Positions 36,193 to 45,078 of a DNA stretch of 64,000 nucleotides are shown piece after piece. The stretch is from Azospirillum sp. TSH58 (GTDB lineage Bacteria; Pseudomonadota; Alphaproteobacteria; Azospirillales; Azospirillaceae): contig NZ_CP022369.1 of the NCBI RefSeq assembly GCF_003119115.1, positions 496,001-560,000 on the forward strand, written 5' to 3'. The notes under the pieces were generated by a model, which saw nothing but the letters and a program-made list of their open reading frames with translations, made no database searches and was not told the origin of the DNA. Each line of letters opens with the position of its first letter. Position 1 is the first letter of the stretch. Position numbers and translations under genes: made by a program.

Positions 36193-37302
36193 ATGGACAC
36201 CGTCACCCAAATGCTTCTCGGGGCTACGGTCGCGCAGGCCGGCTTCCGCCGCCGGCTGGGCCGCCGCGCCCTCGCTGTCGGTGCCGGTATCGCGCTGATC
36301 CCCGACCTGGACGTCGCCGCCGGCTGGATCGGCGGTCCCTTCGCCAACTGGGTCCATCACCGCGGCCTGACCCATTCGATCCTGTTCGGCCCGTTCGCCG
36401 GGCTGCTGCTCGGCTGGCTGGTCTGGCGCTGGCAGCGCCGGCGCCACGGCCCGGACAGCCCGTCGGGCGACGGCGAGGCGAGGCGCGCCTGGATCTGGCT
36501 GGCCATCCTGGCGCTGATGACCCACCCGGTGATCGACGTCTTCACGTCCTACGGCACGCAGTGGCTGTATCCGCTCACCAACACGCGCTTCGCGATCAAC
36601 GCGATGCCGATCATCGACCCGATCTACAGCCTGATCCTGCTGTCCGCGGTGGTGGCCGGCGTCGCCCTCCGCAGGCGGGCGGCCCTGGCGCAGGACATCG
36701 CGGGTGCGGCGCTGATCCTGGTGTCGGCCTACACGCTCGGCGGCTGGGCGATCAACGACCGCGTCGAGGCGATCGCCAGGGCGCAGGTCGGCGGCACGGC
36801 CCCGGCAACCGCTGCCCAGGTGACCGCCGCCCAGGTGACCGCCGAGGTGACGGCCTACCCGACCCTGTTCCAGCCGCTGCTGCGGCGGGTGGTGGCGGAA
36901 ACGCCGGACGCGGTGCTGGTCGGCTTCCACTCCGTGCTGAGCGACGGGAAGATCCATTGGGAGCGCTTCGAGCGGGGCCGCTCGCCGGCCATCGAGGCGG
37001 TCGCCGCGACGCCGGAGGCCGAGGTCTTCCGCTGGTTCTCGATGGACAGCCTCATCTGGCGCGAGCAGCCGCTGGAGTCCGGGCGCACGCTGGTGCAGGC
37101 CCTCGACCATCGCTACGGCATGCCGGGCGTCTCGTCGCTGGGCTTCTGGGGCATCCGGGCCGTCGTCGACCCGGCGGGGAGGCTGGTGGGGCCGGTGGAG
37201 TCCTTCCAGACTCCCCGTGACGCGTCCCAGGCAGCTTGGCAGGACCTGTGGGTCCGCATCGTCGGCACGGGCCCGGCGGACCGGACCGTCAGCGCCGACT
37301 GA
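36193..37302 (+). CDS. Membrane-bound metal-dependent hydrolase (DUF457/YdjM-like)
   Basis: A 369-residue membrane protein. The N-terminal half has membrane segments around the conserved metal-type His/Asp motifs ALIPDLD (residues 34-40), HHRGLTHSILFG and THPVIDVFTSYG. Three further hydrophobic segments follow, and a soluble C-terminal half of about 150 residues includes a short AQVTA repeat. Family members are annotated as hydrolases of the YdjM/LexA-repressed group, with no firm reaction known. It follows the response regulator on the same strand. Confidence 0.8.
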   Translation: MDTVTQMLLGATVAQAGFRRRLGRRALAVGAGIALIPDLDVAAGWIGGPFANWVHHRGLTHSILFGPFAGLLLGWLVWRWQRRRHGPDSPSGDGEARRAWIWLAILALMTHPVIDVFTSYGTQWLYPLTNTRFAINAMPIIDPIYSLILLSAVVAGVALRRRAALAQDIAGAALILVSAYTLGGWAINDRVEAIARAQVGGTAPATAAQVTAAQVTAEVTAYPTLFQPLLRRVVAETPDAVLVGFHSVLSDGKIHWERFERGRSPAIEAVAATPEAEVFRWFSMDSLIWREQPLESGRTLVQALDHRYGMPGVSSLGFWGIRAVVDPAGRLVGPVESFQTPRDASQAAWQDLWVRIVGTGPADRTVSAD

Positions 37303-37317
37303 CGCTGACGGCGGTCC

Positions 37318-38028
37318 TCACGCCGCGAGCGCGACGCCGAGGTGCCGCTCCATGAGGGCGTGGTCGTCCCGCAGATCGGCGGCGGCCCCCTCATGCGCCA
37401 CCCGCCCGCGTTCGAGGATCACCACCCCCTGCGCGAAGTCCAGGGCGCGGTCCACCTGTTGCTCCACCAGGATCAGCGTGATGGTCAGCTGCGCCAGCGC
37501 CTGCATCAGCTGGTCGCAGATCACCGGAGCCAGGCCCTCCAGCGGCTCGTCGAGCAGCAGTACGGTCGGCCGGCCGAGCAGGGCGCGGGCGACGGACAGC
37601 ATCTGCTGCTCGCCGCCGGAGAGCGCGCCCCCGCCGTTGCCCCGCCGCTCCTTCAGGCGGGGAAACAGCGCGTAGGCCTCCTCCAGGGCGGAGCGCGGCC
37701 GGCCCTTCAGACCGGTGACCAGATTCTCCTCCACCGTCAGTGAGCGGAAGATGTCGCGCGTCTGCGGCACATAGCCCAGACCGGCCGCCGCCCGTGCCGA
37801 GGAATCGAGGCCGGTCAGCTCGACGCCGTCCAGCCGGATGCTGCCGGCGTGCCGCGTCGTCTGCCCGACCAGGGTGGCCAGCGTCGTGGTCTTGCCCATG
37901 CCGTTGCGGCCCAGCAGGGCCAGCCGCCCGCCGGCCGGCACGGTGAAGGACAGGCCTTCGACGATGCGGGTGTCGCCGTAGCCGGCGGTCAGGCCGGCGA
38001 TCTCCAGCGTTCCTTCAGTGCGGCGCAT
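37318..38028 (-). CDS. livF: Branched-chain-type ABC transporter ATPase LivF
   Basis: A 236-residue ATPase with Walker A GRNGMGKTT, signature LSGGEQQM, Walker B VLLLDEPLEGLAP and the short C-terminus typical of LivF. It is the last gene of the livJ-H-M-G-F-like operon and overlaps livG by 14 bases. Because the operon carries the regulatory motifs of the protocatechuate regulon at its front, the imported ligand is probably an aromatic acid rather than an amino acid. Confidence 0.93.
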   Translation of the reverse strand: MRRTEGTLEIAGLTAGYGDTRIVEGLSFTVPAGGRLALLGRNGMGKTTTLATLVGQTTRHAGSIRLDGVELTGLDSSARAAAGLGYVPQTRDIFRSLTVEENLVTGLKGRPRSALEEAYALFPRLKERRGNGGGALSGGEQQMLSVARALLGRPTVLLLDEPLEGLAPVICDQLMQALAQLTITLILVEQQVDRALDFAQGVVILERGRVAHEGAAADLRDDHALMERHLGVALAA

Positions 38029-38773
38029 TGGCCCGGCTCCCCAGATAGACCTCGCGGACGCGCGGATCGGTGGCGATCTCCTTCGCCGTGCCGCTGCACA
38101 GCAGGCGTCCCTGCGCCAGAACGACGATGCGCTTGGCGAAGCGGAAGACCAGATCCATGTCGTGCTCGATCATCAGCACGGCCAGATCGGCCGGCAGGCG
38201 GTCCAGCGCGTCGAGGATGCGGTGGCTTTCCGAATGCGGCACGCCGGCCGCCGGCTCGTCGAGGATCAGGAGCTTGGGCTTCAGGGCAAGCGCCAGCGCG
38301 ATCTCCAGAAGACGCTGCTGCCCGTAGGCCAGCGCCCCGACGGCGGTGTCCGCCACCGGGACCAGACCCATGCCGTCGAGCAGGCCCGCCACCTCATCGG
38401 CCAGCCCCGGCGTGCGCCGGACCGAGGCGAAGACGCGGAAGGTCTTCCGCTCGCGCTCCAGAACGGCCAGCTCCAGATGCTCGCGCACCGTCATCGAGCG
38501 GAACAGCCGGGCCACCTGGAAGGAGCGGATCAGCCCGAGGCGCACCCGCGCCTGGGCCGACAGACGGGTGACGTCCTGCCCGGCCAGCCGGATGGTGCCG
38601 GAACTCGGCGCCAGCACGCCGGTCACCAGATTGACGAAGGTCGTCTTGCCCGCCCCGTTCGGCCCGATCAGGGCGCAGCGCTCGCCGGGATGGAGCGCCA
38701 GGGTGATGTCGGCCGACACCTGCAAGCCGTCGAAGTTCTTGCTCAGCCCCTTGACGTCGAGAAGCGCGGTCAT
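38015..38773 (-). CDS. livG: Branched-chain-type ABC transporter ATPase LivG
   Basis: A 252-residue ATPase. Walker A is GPNGAGKTT, the LivG-type Q-loop region is IRSFQVARLFRSMTVREHL, the signature is LAYGQQRLLE and Walker B is LLILDEPAAGVPHSE. The usual N in AAGMN is P-H here, a small departure from the family pattern. It overlaps livM by ATGA and livF by 14 bases. Confidence 0.93.
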   Translation of the reverse strand: MTALLDVKGLSKNFDGLQVSADITLALHPGERCALIGPNGAGKTTFVNLVTGVLAPSSGTIRLAGQDVTRLSAQARVRLGLIRSFQVARLFRSMTVREHLELAVLERERKTFRVFASVRRTPGLADEVAGLLDGMGLVPVADTAVGALAYGQQRLLEIALALALKPKLLILDEPAAGVPHSESHRILDALDRLPADLAVLMIEHDMDLVFRFAKRIVVLAQGRLLCSGTAKEIATDPRVREVYLGSRANAPH

Positions 38774-39792
38774 GTCCGGTTCCCCTTGATGAAGCGGTCG
38801 GCGAGCGAGGCGATCCCCCCCGGCAGGAACAGCACCGTGCCCATCAGGAACAGGCCGATGAACAGCATCCAGTGGAAGGGGTCGATCGCGGCCATGACGT
38901 GATGGATGGTCATGAAGGCCACCGTGCCGATGACGGCGCCGACGAGCCGCCCGGCGCCGCCGAGCACCAGCATGACCAGCGCCTCCGCCGACCAGGAGAA
39001 GCTGACGCTGTCCAGCCCGACGATGCCGCTGGTCACCGCGGTCAGCGCCCCGGCCACCCCGGCGAACACCCCGGCGACGGCGTAGAGCGTGACCAGATAG
39101 CGGCGCGGCGAACCGCCCAGGGCGGCGACGCGCAGCGGGTCCTCCTTCACGCCCCGGCAGGCCAGCCCGAAGGGCGAGCGGACGATGCGCCGCGCCACCA
39201 GGAAGCCGACCAGAAGCACCGCCAGCGCGAACAGGTAGGAGGTGCGCCCGAACATGTCGAAGCGGAACAGGCCGAACAGCGGGCTGGGCTCGATGCCCGA
39301 CAGGCCGTCGCTGCCCCCGGTGAGGTCGCGCGCCTTGTTGACCACCTCCTGGACGATCTGCACCACGGCGATGGTCAGCATCAGCAGCGTCAGGCCGCGC
39401 GCGTGCAGGATCAGCGCGCCGGTGACCAGGGCGACCAGACCGCCGGCCAGTCCGCCGACGGCCAGCAGGACGAGCGGGTCGTTCACCAGATGCACCGCGG
39501 CGATGCCGGCGGCGTAGGCCCCGCTGCCGAACATCGCCGCCTGCCCCAGCGTGGCGATGCCGCCGAAGCCGAGCACGAGGTCGAGCGACAGGACGTAGAG
39601 CGCCGTCGCGGCGATGCGCGTCATCAGGCCGAGGTCGTTGGGGAACAGCCAGAAGGCCGCCAGACCGGCGGCGGCGAGCAGCGGCACCACGGCACCGCCG
39701 AGCGCCCGGCGGAGCCGGGGCGCGCGGGCGGCGGCCTGCGGGGTCTGCCCGGTGGCCACCGCGCCCATGTGACCCATGTGACGTCCGCCCAT
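38770..39792 (-). CDS. livM: Branched-chain-type ABC transporter permease LivM
   Basis: A 340-residue permease starting at ATG 39792. The N-terminus (residues 1-30) is polar, followed by about nine membrane segments. The conserved parts are VLSLDLVLGFGGIATLGQAAMFGSGAYA and the loop FGLACRGVKEDPLRVAALGGSPRR that contacts the ATPase. The start codon shares one base with the livH stop and the stop overlaps livG by ATGA. The same stretch read in the livH frame gives no membrane protein. Confidence 0.92.
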   Translation of the reverse strand: MGGRHMGHMGAVATGQTPQAAARAPRLRRALGGAVVPLLAAAGLAAFWLFPNDLGLMTRIAATALYVLSLDLVLGFGGIATLGQAAMFGSGAYAAGIAAVHLVNDPLVLLAVGGLAGGLVALVTGALILHARGLTLLMLTIAVVQIVQEVVNKARDLTGGSDGLSGIEPSPLFGLFRFDMFGRTSYLFALAVLLVGFLVARRIVRSPFGLACRGVKEDPLRVAALGGSPRRYLVTLYAVAGVFAGVAGALTAVTSGIVGLDSVSFSWSAEALVMLVLGGAGRLVGAVIGTVAFMTIHHVMAAIDPFHWMLFIGLFLMGTVLFLPGGIASLADRFIKGNRT

Positions 39793-40661
39793 CAGGCCGC
39801 CCTCCCCTGGAAGAAGCCGTGCGGCCAGCGGAACAGGATCAGGATCAGCGCGGCGTAGAAGAAGAACTCGCCGAAGCTGGGAATCAGGTACTTGCCCGCG
39901 GTGTCGACGATGCCGAGCGCCAGGGCGGCGGCGGCCAAGCCGAGGATGTTGCCCGCCCCGCCGACGGCGACCACCGCCAGGAACAGGACGATGTAGCGGA
40001 TGGCGTAATAGGGCTCCAGCGGCAGCAGCTCCGCCCCCAGCACGCCGCCCAGCGCCGCCAGCCCGGTGCCCAGCGCGAAGGTCGCGGTGTAGAGGCGCTC
40101 CGTCCGGATGCCCAGCGCGGCGGCCATGTTCGGGTCGTCCACGGCGGCGCGCAGCTTGATGCCGAAATCGGTGCGCTCCAGCAGCCACCACAGGCCCAGC
40201 ACGGTCGCCGCCCCCATGGCGATGACGAAGGCGCGGTGCACCGGGATCGACTTCGGCCCGATCGCCACGGTGCCGAGCAGCGCGTCGGGCAGCGGGATGC
40301 GCTTCAGCGTGGGGCCGAACAGGTAGTTGATCCCGGCGACGATGACGAAGGTCAGGCCGATGGTCAGCAGCACCTGGGCCAGCTCGTTGGCGGAGCCGTA
40401 GATGCGCCGGTACAGCAGCTTTTCCAGAGGCAGCGTGGCGAGCACGGTGAACAGGATCGCCGCCACCAGACCCACGGCGTAGGGCAGGCCCAGCCCCTGC
40501 GCGGCGTAGGAGGCGACGTAGCCGGCGACCATGGCGAAGGCGCCGTGCGCGAGGTTGACCACGCGCATCAGGCCGAGCGTGACCGACAGGCCGACGGAGA
40601 TGATGAACAGGATCATCCCGTAGGTGACCCCGTCCACCACGATGCCGAAAAGCGTTTCCAT
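39792..40661 (-). CDS. livH: Branched-chain-type ABC transporter permease LivH
   Basis: A 289-residue permease with about eight membrane segments. Conserved family parts are GVTYGMILFIISVGLSVTLGLMRVVNLAHGAFAMVAGY and the loop LRAAVDDPNMAAALGIRTERLYTATFALGTGLAALGGVL. ATG 40661 is chosen because GGAG lies six bases upstream and the family homology begins there; an ATG at 40715, five bases after the binding-protein stop, is the alternative. Confidence 0.9.
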   Translation of the reverse strand: METLFGIVVDGVTYGMILFIISVGLSVTLGLMRVVNLAHGAFAMVAGYVASYAAQGLGLPYAVGLVAAILFTVLATLPLEKLLYRRIYGSANELAQVLLTIGLTFVIVAGINYLFGPTLKRIPLPDALLGTVAIGPKSIPVHRAFVIAMGAATVLGLWWLLERTDFGIKLRAAVDDPNMAAALGIRTERLYTATFALGTGLAALGGVLGAELLPLEPYYAIRYIVLFLAVVAVGGAGNILGLAAAALALGIVDTAGKYLIPSFGEFFFYAALILILFRWPHGFFQGRAA

Positions 40662-40719
40662 CAGGAACTCCAGCGCGGACAAGCCCCCGTCCCATCGCGG
40701 GACAGGGGCCGTCATGGTC

Positions 40720-41904
40720 CTACTTGCCGGCCTTGAAGCCGTAATCGGGCTGGTCGGGGAATCCGGCGACCTCGGTGTTCTGCAGCCGGCCGTCCTTGCG
40801 CTCGGTCACGCGCAGATAGATGGTCTGGGTGACGTGCCGGGACTCGGGGTCGATCCGCACCGGGCCACGCGGGCTTTCCCAGGCCATGCCCTTGACCGCC
40901 TCCACCGCCTTCGCCCCGTCGCTCTTGCCGCCCGTCGCCTCGACCATGCGGTAGATCACGTGCGCGCCGTCATAGGCGCCGACCGAGGTGAAGGTGACGA
41001 TGTCGGACGCGCCGAACAGCTCCCTGTGCTTGGCGAGGAACCGGCGGTTCAGGTCGGAATCGTGGGCCTGGCTGTAGTTGAAGGTCGTGGTGATGCCGAC
41101 CGCCGCGTCGCCGAGCACCGGCAGGTCCGGCTCCTGCGTGATGTCGCCGGGGCCGAAGAATTTGATCCCCGCCGCCTTCAGGCCGGTGTCGCTGAAGGCC
41201 CGGGCGAAGCCCAGCGTCGTCGGGCCGGCGGGCAGGAAGGCGTAGATGGCCTCCGCCCCGGAGTCCTTGATGCGCTGCATGAAGGGGGCGAAGTCGGTGG
41301 ACTTCAGCGGCATGCGGATGCTGTCGACCACCTTGCCGCCGGACTTCTCGAAGGTCTGCTTGAAGGCGGTTTCGCCGTCGATGCCGGGGCCGTAGTCGCT
41401 GACCGCCGTGGCCACCTTGCGGATGCCCTGCTTGGCCACATGCTCGGCCAGCGGCACGGTGTTCTGCCACAGGGTGAAGGAGGTGCGGACGTAGCGCGGC
41501 GACTTCTCGGTGATGGCCGATGTCGCGGCGTTGAAGATCACGCAGGGGATGTTCGCCTCGTCGATCAGCGGGGCGACGGCCAGCGCGTCCGGCGTGAAGA
41601 AGAATCCAGCGAGGTAGCCGACCTTCTCCTTGACCACCAGCTCCTGGGCCAGGGCCTTGCTCTGCGCCGGGTTGGCCTGGTCGAGGTCCTTGTAGACGAA
41701 CTCCACCGTGTTGCCGGCGACCGTCTTGCCGTGTTGGGCCTGATAGACCTCGATGGCCTGCTTGAAGGTCTGGCCGACCGTGGCGAAGGGGCCGGAGAAC
41801 GGCGCGATCACCCCGACCTTGATCGTGTCGGCCCAGGCCGAACCGGCGTTTAAGGCGCACAGGAAAGCCGTGCCCAGCAGGGCCTTGCGAAATGTTCCGG
41901 ACAT
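40720..41904 (-). CDS. ABC transporter substrate-binding protein (LivJ-like, probably aromatic acid)
   Basis: A 394-residue exported binding protein with signal peptide residues 1-25 (ending SAWAD). The type-1 periplasmic fold is seen in TIKVGVIAPFSGPFATVGQTFKQAIEVY, KDLDQANPAQSKALAQELVVKEKVGYLAGFFFTP and YDGAHVIYRMVE. The ATG at 41904 has GAGGA at close spacing; upstream codons to 42018 are leader. Two LysR-type sites of the protocatechuate regulon lie 170 and 270 bases upstream. Confidence 0.92.
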   Translation of the reverse strand: MSGTFRKALLGTAFLCALNAGSAWADTIKVGVIAPFSGPFATVGQTFKQAIEVYQAQHGKTVAGNTVEFVYKDLDQANPAQSKALAQELVVKEKVGYLAGFFFTPDALAVAPLIDEANIPCVIFNAATSAITEKSPRYVRTSFTLWQNTVPLAEHVAKQGIRKVATAVSDYGPGIDGETAFKQTFEKSGGKVVDSIRMPLKSTDFAPFMQRIKDSGAEAIYAFLPAGPTTLGFARAFSDTGLKAAGIKFFGPGDITQEPDLPVLGDAAVGITTTFNYSQAHDSDLNRRFLAKHRELFGASDIVTFTSVGAYDGAHVIYRMVEATGGKSDGAKAVEAVKGMAWESPRGPVRIDPESRHVTQTIYLRVTERKDGRLQNTEVAGFPDQPDYGFKAGK

Positions 41905-42071
41905 GTTTCCTCCTCGTTTTGAAAGCCCCCGTGCTTTTTTGTCGTTGATTGGGGGGCGTTGCTTGGGGGCGTCTTGGCGTTCGCCGGGGCCGGACCCGCT
42001 GGCCGCCGATACCGTCACCTCGGCATGATTATCAGTGATCGCAGCGCTGCGCTCATTCGTTGGGCGAAGGC

Positions 42072-42093
42072 CCCATTCGTTTTTTGAATAACG
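42072..42093. promoter_or_regulatory. LysR-type operator 1 of the protocatechuate regulon (livJ side)
   Basis: The core ATTC-N7-GAAT (TTTTTT inside) is a 15-base T-N11-A palindrome flanked by CCC and AACG. It lies 170 bases upstream of the ABC importer operon. Twenty of 22 bases equal the site at 44740. CATTCGTT also occurs 20 bases before it (42054), giving two direct half-sites on one DNA face. Confidence 0.7.
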
Positions 42094-42171
42094 TCCGGGG
42101 CGCTTTTGCAGTGCGGCATGTTCACGCGAAACGGCGGCTGCCGGTGCCGGGCGGCAAAGCCTGTGGACCGG

Positions 42172-42190
42172 CTATAGTAAAACTCAATGC
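42172..42190. promoter_or_regulatory. LysR-type operator 2 of the protocatechuate regulon (livJ side)
   Basis: CTATAGTAAAACTCAATGC. On the minus strand this is GCATTGAGTTTTACTATAG, with the same ATT...TTTT...AT core and T-N11-A spacing as the other sites. It overlaps the last codons of the MFS gene and lies 99 bases (centre to centre) from operator 1. Confidence 0.6.
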
Positions 42191-43548
42191 CCCAGGGCTT
42201 CGACGGTCCGCCCCGTGCCGCTCGACCGGTCCTCGGGATGGACGAACTGCTTGACCAGCAGGGCCAGGGCGGCGACCAGCCCGGGAACGGCGACGATCGC
42301 GAAGATGCTGGTGAAGTCCAGTTGCTGGCGCGCCAGCTCGGCCACCAGGAACGAGCCGCCGATCCCGCCGAAGCGGCCCAGCCCCAGCATCCAGGCCACG
42401 CCGGTGGCCCGCCCGTGGGTCGGGTAGAAGCTGGCCGCCAGCGCCGGCAGCGAGGTCTGGGCGGTGTTCATGATGGTGCCCGCCGCGAAGACCGTGACCA
42501 CCAGCAGCCCGACATTCCCGGCGACCTGCCCGATGGCGTAGACGGCGCCGTAGGTCAGCACGAAGCCGAAGGCGATGATCCGGTTGGCGTTGAAGCGGTC
42601 CATCAGCCAGCCCGACAGGATGGCCCCGACGCCGCCCAGCGGGAACAGCGCGGCGATCAGCGCGGCGTCGCGCGGCGGCAGCCCGGCGTCCTTGAACAGG
42701 ATCGGCATCCAGTTGATCAGCGCGTAGAAGATGACCAGCCCCATGAAATAGGCGACCCACAGCATCACCGAGCCGACCAGATAACCGCGCGACAGCACGA
42801 CCGCGATGCCGTTCCGCGCCTTGGTGGCCGGGGCCTTCTCGGTCATCACGAAGCTGGCCGCCCCGGCCGCCGTCTCGGAGATGCGGCGCAGCACGGCGCG
42901 GATGCGCTCCACCGGGTGGTTGTGGGCGACCATGTAGCGGACCGATTCCGGCAGCAGGACCAGCAGCACCGCCGCCAGGACCAGCGGCGCGATCCCGCCC
43001 AGCACCAGCACGCTGCGCCAGCCCCACAGCGGGATCATCCAGGCGGCGAGGAAGCCGCCGAAGGCCGCGCCGAGCGGGAAGCCGCAGAACATGGCGTTGG
43101 TGACCATGGCCCGCCGCCCCTCGGGGCAGTATTCGCTCATCAGCGTGACGGCGTTGGGCATCGCCGCCCCCAGCCCGAGGCCGGTGACGAAGCGCAGCAT
43201 GACGAGCTGGTCCAGGTTGCCCGAGAAGGCGGAGGCCAGACAGGCGGTGCCGATGACCAGCACCGAGCCGATCAGGATCGCCTTGCGGCCGAAGCGGTCG
43301 GCCAGAGGCCCGGCGGACAGGGCGCCGAAGGCCAGCCCGAACAGCGCCGCGCTCAGCACCGGCGCCAGCGCCGGCCGCGCGATGCCCCATTCCGTCGTCA
43401 GCGACGGGGCGATGTAGCCGATGGCGGCCGTGTCGAAGCCGTCCAGAAGGACGATGAAGAAGCACAGCGCGAACACCAGCCACTGGTATCGCGAAAAGGG
43501 GTGTTCGTTGAGAAAGGCCTGGACGTCGACGCTGCGCGCGGTTGGCAT
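42184..43548 (-). CDS. Aromatic-acid/H+ symporter (MFS, AAHS family, PcaK-like)
   Basis: A 454-residue, 12-segment MFS protein. The TM1 motif FIVLLDGFDTAAIGYIAPSL with the DGFD acids is characteristic of aromatic-acid symporters (PcaK, BenK). The loop 2-3 motif is GPLADRFGRK, and GWRSVLVLGGIAPLVLAAVLLVLLPES is also typical. It probably imports protocatechuate or 4-hydroxybenzoate-like acids. AGGAGGAAACCC lies directly before the ATG at 43548. It follows ligC on the same strand after 107 bases. Confidence 0.92.
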   Translation of the reverse strand: MPTARSVDVQAFLNEHPFSRYQWLVFALCFFIVLLDGFDTAAIGYIAPSLTTEWGIARPALAPVLSAALFGLAFGALSAGPLADRFGRKAILIGSVLVIGTACLASAFSGNLDQLVMLRFVTGLGLGAAMPNAVTLMSEYCPEGRRAMVTNAMFCGFPLGAAFGGFLAAWMIPLWGWRSVLVLGGIAPLVLAAVLLVLLPESVRYMVAHNHPVERIRAVLRRISETAAGAASFVMTEKAPATKARNGIAVVLSRGYLVGSVMLWVAYFMGLVIFYALINWMPILFKDAGLPPRDAALIAALFPLGGVGAILSGWLMDRFNANRIIAFGFVLTYGAVYAIGQVAGNVGLLVVTVFAAGTIMNTAQTSLPALAASFYPTHGRATGVAWMLGLGRFGGIGGSFLVAELARQQLDFTSIFAIVAVPGLVAALALLVKQFVHPEDRSSGTGRTVEALGH

Positions 43549-43655
43549 GGGTTTCCTCCTCGGGGCGGGTCTTCGCAGGACGTTTTTCTTGGTCTTGCGT
43601 CCCGCGTTCTTGCTGTTTGGGGCTGGGGCCGGGGGGCCGGCGACGCGTTCCCCGA

Positions 43656-44603
43656 TCAGGCGTTCAGCGATTTTTCCAGACGGTCGAGCGTCCGCATGGC
43701 CGGCAGGCACTGCGCCACGCTGGCGTTGGGCTCGCGCTTGTCGCGGATGGCGGCGAAGAACTCGCGGTCGATCAGCTCGATGCCGTTGTTCGACACGGTG
43801 AGGCCGCTGAGGTCGATCTTGTTGTCCTTGCCGTCGTACAGATCGTCGTAGCGGGCGATGTAGGTCCCATTATCGCAGATGTAGCGGAAGAAGGTGCCCA
43901 GCGGGCCGTCGTTGTTGAAGGACAGCGACAGGGTGCAGATCGCCCCGGACGGCACCTTCAGGCCGATGCTCATGTCCATGGCGATGCCGAGCTGCGGGTG
44001 CGTCGGCCCCTGCAGGGCGTGCACCTGGCTGGCCACCTCGCCGGTCTGGTACTGGAACAGGTCCACCGTGTGGCAGGCGTGGTGCCACAGCAGATGGTCG
44101 GTCCAGGTGCGCGGCTTGCCCAGCGCGTTCATGTTGGAGCGGCGGAAGAAGTAGGTCTGCACGTCCATCTGCTGGATCGTCAGCTCGCCGGCCTGGACCC
44201 GGTTGCGGATCCACTGGTGGCTGGGGTTGAAGCGCCGCGTGTGCCCGGCCATGGCGACCAGACCGGTGGCCCGCTGCACCGCGACCAGCCGCTCCGCGTC
44301 GGCCAGACTGTCGGCCATGGGAATTTCCACCAGCACATGCTTGCCGGCCTCCAGGCACTGGATCGCCTGCGCGGCGTGCACCGGCGTCGGGGTGGCCAGG
44401 ATGACCGCCTCCACGTCGGGCCGCTCCAGGCTCTCGGCCAGATCCTTGGTCCAATGCGGGATGCCACGCGCCTTGGCGAAGCCCTCGATGTCGTCCGGCT
44501 CGCCGCCGACCACCGACACCACCTCGATGCCGTCGATGGCGGCGACCGCCTCCAGATGCTTCACGCCGAAGGCGCCCGCGGCCCCCGCCACACAAATCCT
44601 CAT
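43656..44603 (-). CDS. ligC: 4-carboxy-2-hydroxymuconate-6-semialdehyde dehydrogenase LigC
   Basis: A 315-residue Gfo/Idh/MocA-fold enzyme. The NADP site is AGAAGAFGVKHLEAV; the EIPMADSLADAERLV segment and the HTRRFNPSHQWIRN and WTDHLLWHHACHTVDLFQYQTGEV blocks are typical of LigC. It oxidises the ring-opening product of LigAB (as its hemiacetal) to 2-pyrone-4,6-dicarboxylate. It is transcribed away from the other pathway genes; the shared upstream region has two LysR-type sites. ATG 44603 fits the family start. Confidence 0.93.
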   Translation of the reverse strand: MRICVAGAAGAFGVKHLEAVAAIDGIEVVSVVGGEPDDIEGFAKARGIPHWTKDLAESLERPDVEAVILATPTPVHAAQAIQCLEAGKHVLVEIPMADSLADAERLVAVQRATGLVAMAGHTRRFNPSHQWIRNRVQAGELTIQQMDVQTYFFRRSNMNALGKPRTWTDHLLWHHACHTVDLFQYQTGEVASQVHALQGPTHPQLGIAMDMSIGLKVPSGAICTLSLSFNNDGPLGTFFRYICDNGTYIARYDDLYDGKDNKIDLSGLTVSNNGIELIDREFFAAIRDKREPNASVAQCLPAMRTLDRLEKSLNA

Positions 44604-44739
44604 CGCGTCCTCTCCCGAAGTCCCTTGCTCGGGCTGGCGAGCCTCCCGCAACGGCGGGTCCGGCCCCTCGCCCCTTAATCCCTCATGATCGAATGGGTAT
44701 CATCCCGCCCGCCGCCGAGGAAATTCGTTCATCGAAGAG

Positions 44740-44761
44740 CCCATTTGTTTTTTGAATAGCG
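44740..44761. promoter_or_regulatory. LysR-type operator 3 of the protocatechuate regulon (ligC side)
   Basis: CCCATTTG, TTTTTT, GAATAGCG: the same block as at 42072, with only two differences in 22 bases. It is 137 bases upstream of ligC and 318 bases upstream of galB. Confidence 0.7.
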
Positions 44762-44968
44762 AAGAGGTGAAACGGGCTGTCGGCACCCTCGCCGGGACCG
44801 ACCCGACCCGGCCGTTCCATTGCGCTGCAGCGCGCCTGAAAGCACAGCCCCGTATGTCCTACACCCATGATTCGACATGAGATTACGCAAGACAGCACAT
44901 CTTCGTGCCCGCTCGGGGTGTCTTCCTGCGCCGGAGATCCCGCCGCGAGACCCGGACGGAGAAAGCTC

Positions 44969-44987
44969 CTATAGCAAAACCAAATGG
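44969..44987. promoter_or_regulatory. LysR-type operator 4 of the protocatechuate regulon (galB side)
   Basis: CTATAGCAAAACCAAATGG, the same class as the sites at 42172 and 56061. It lies 91 bases before the galB start, where a LysR activator would normally bind to drive the lig operon. Confidence 0.7.
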
Positions 44988-45078
44988 TCAGGACGGGAGT
45001 TCGAAATAGGATTTGCCGTCGGACCGGCGGATGATGGGCCATCGGAATCAGACTGCCCACACTGGGGAGCGGACATTC

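Larger units (their letters stand above)
44604..45078. other. Divergent ligC / galB control region
   Basis: This 475-base gap holds the promoters for the two arms of the pathway. Two T-N11-A sites of the regulon are at 44740-44761 and 44969-44987. A GAATGGG half-site is at 44691, and a short palindrome TTCG-TTCAT-CGAA at 44724-44736. No convincing small gene was found in it. Confidence 0.7.
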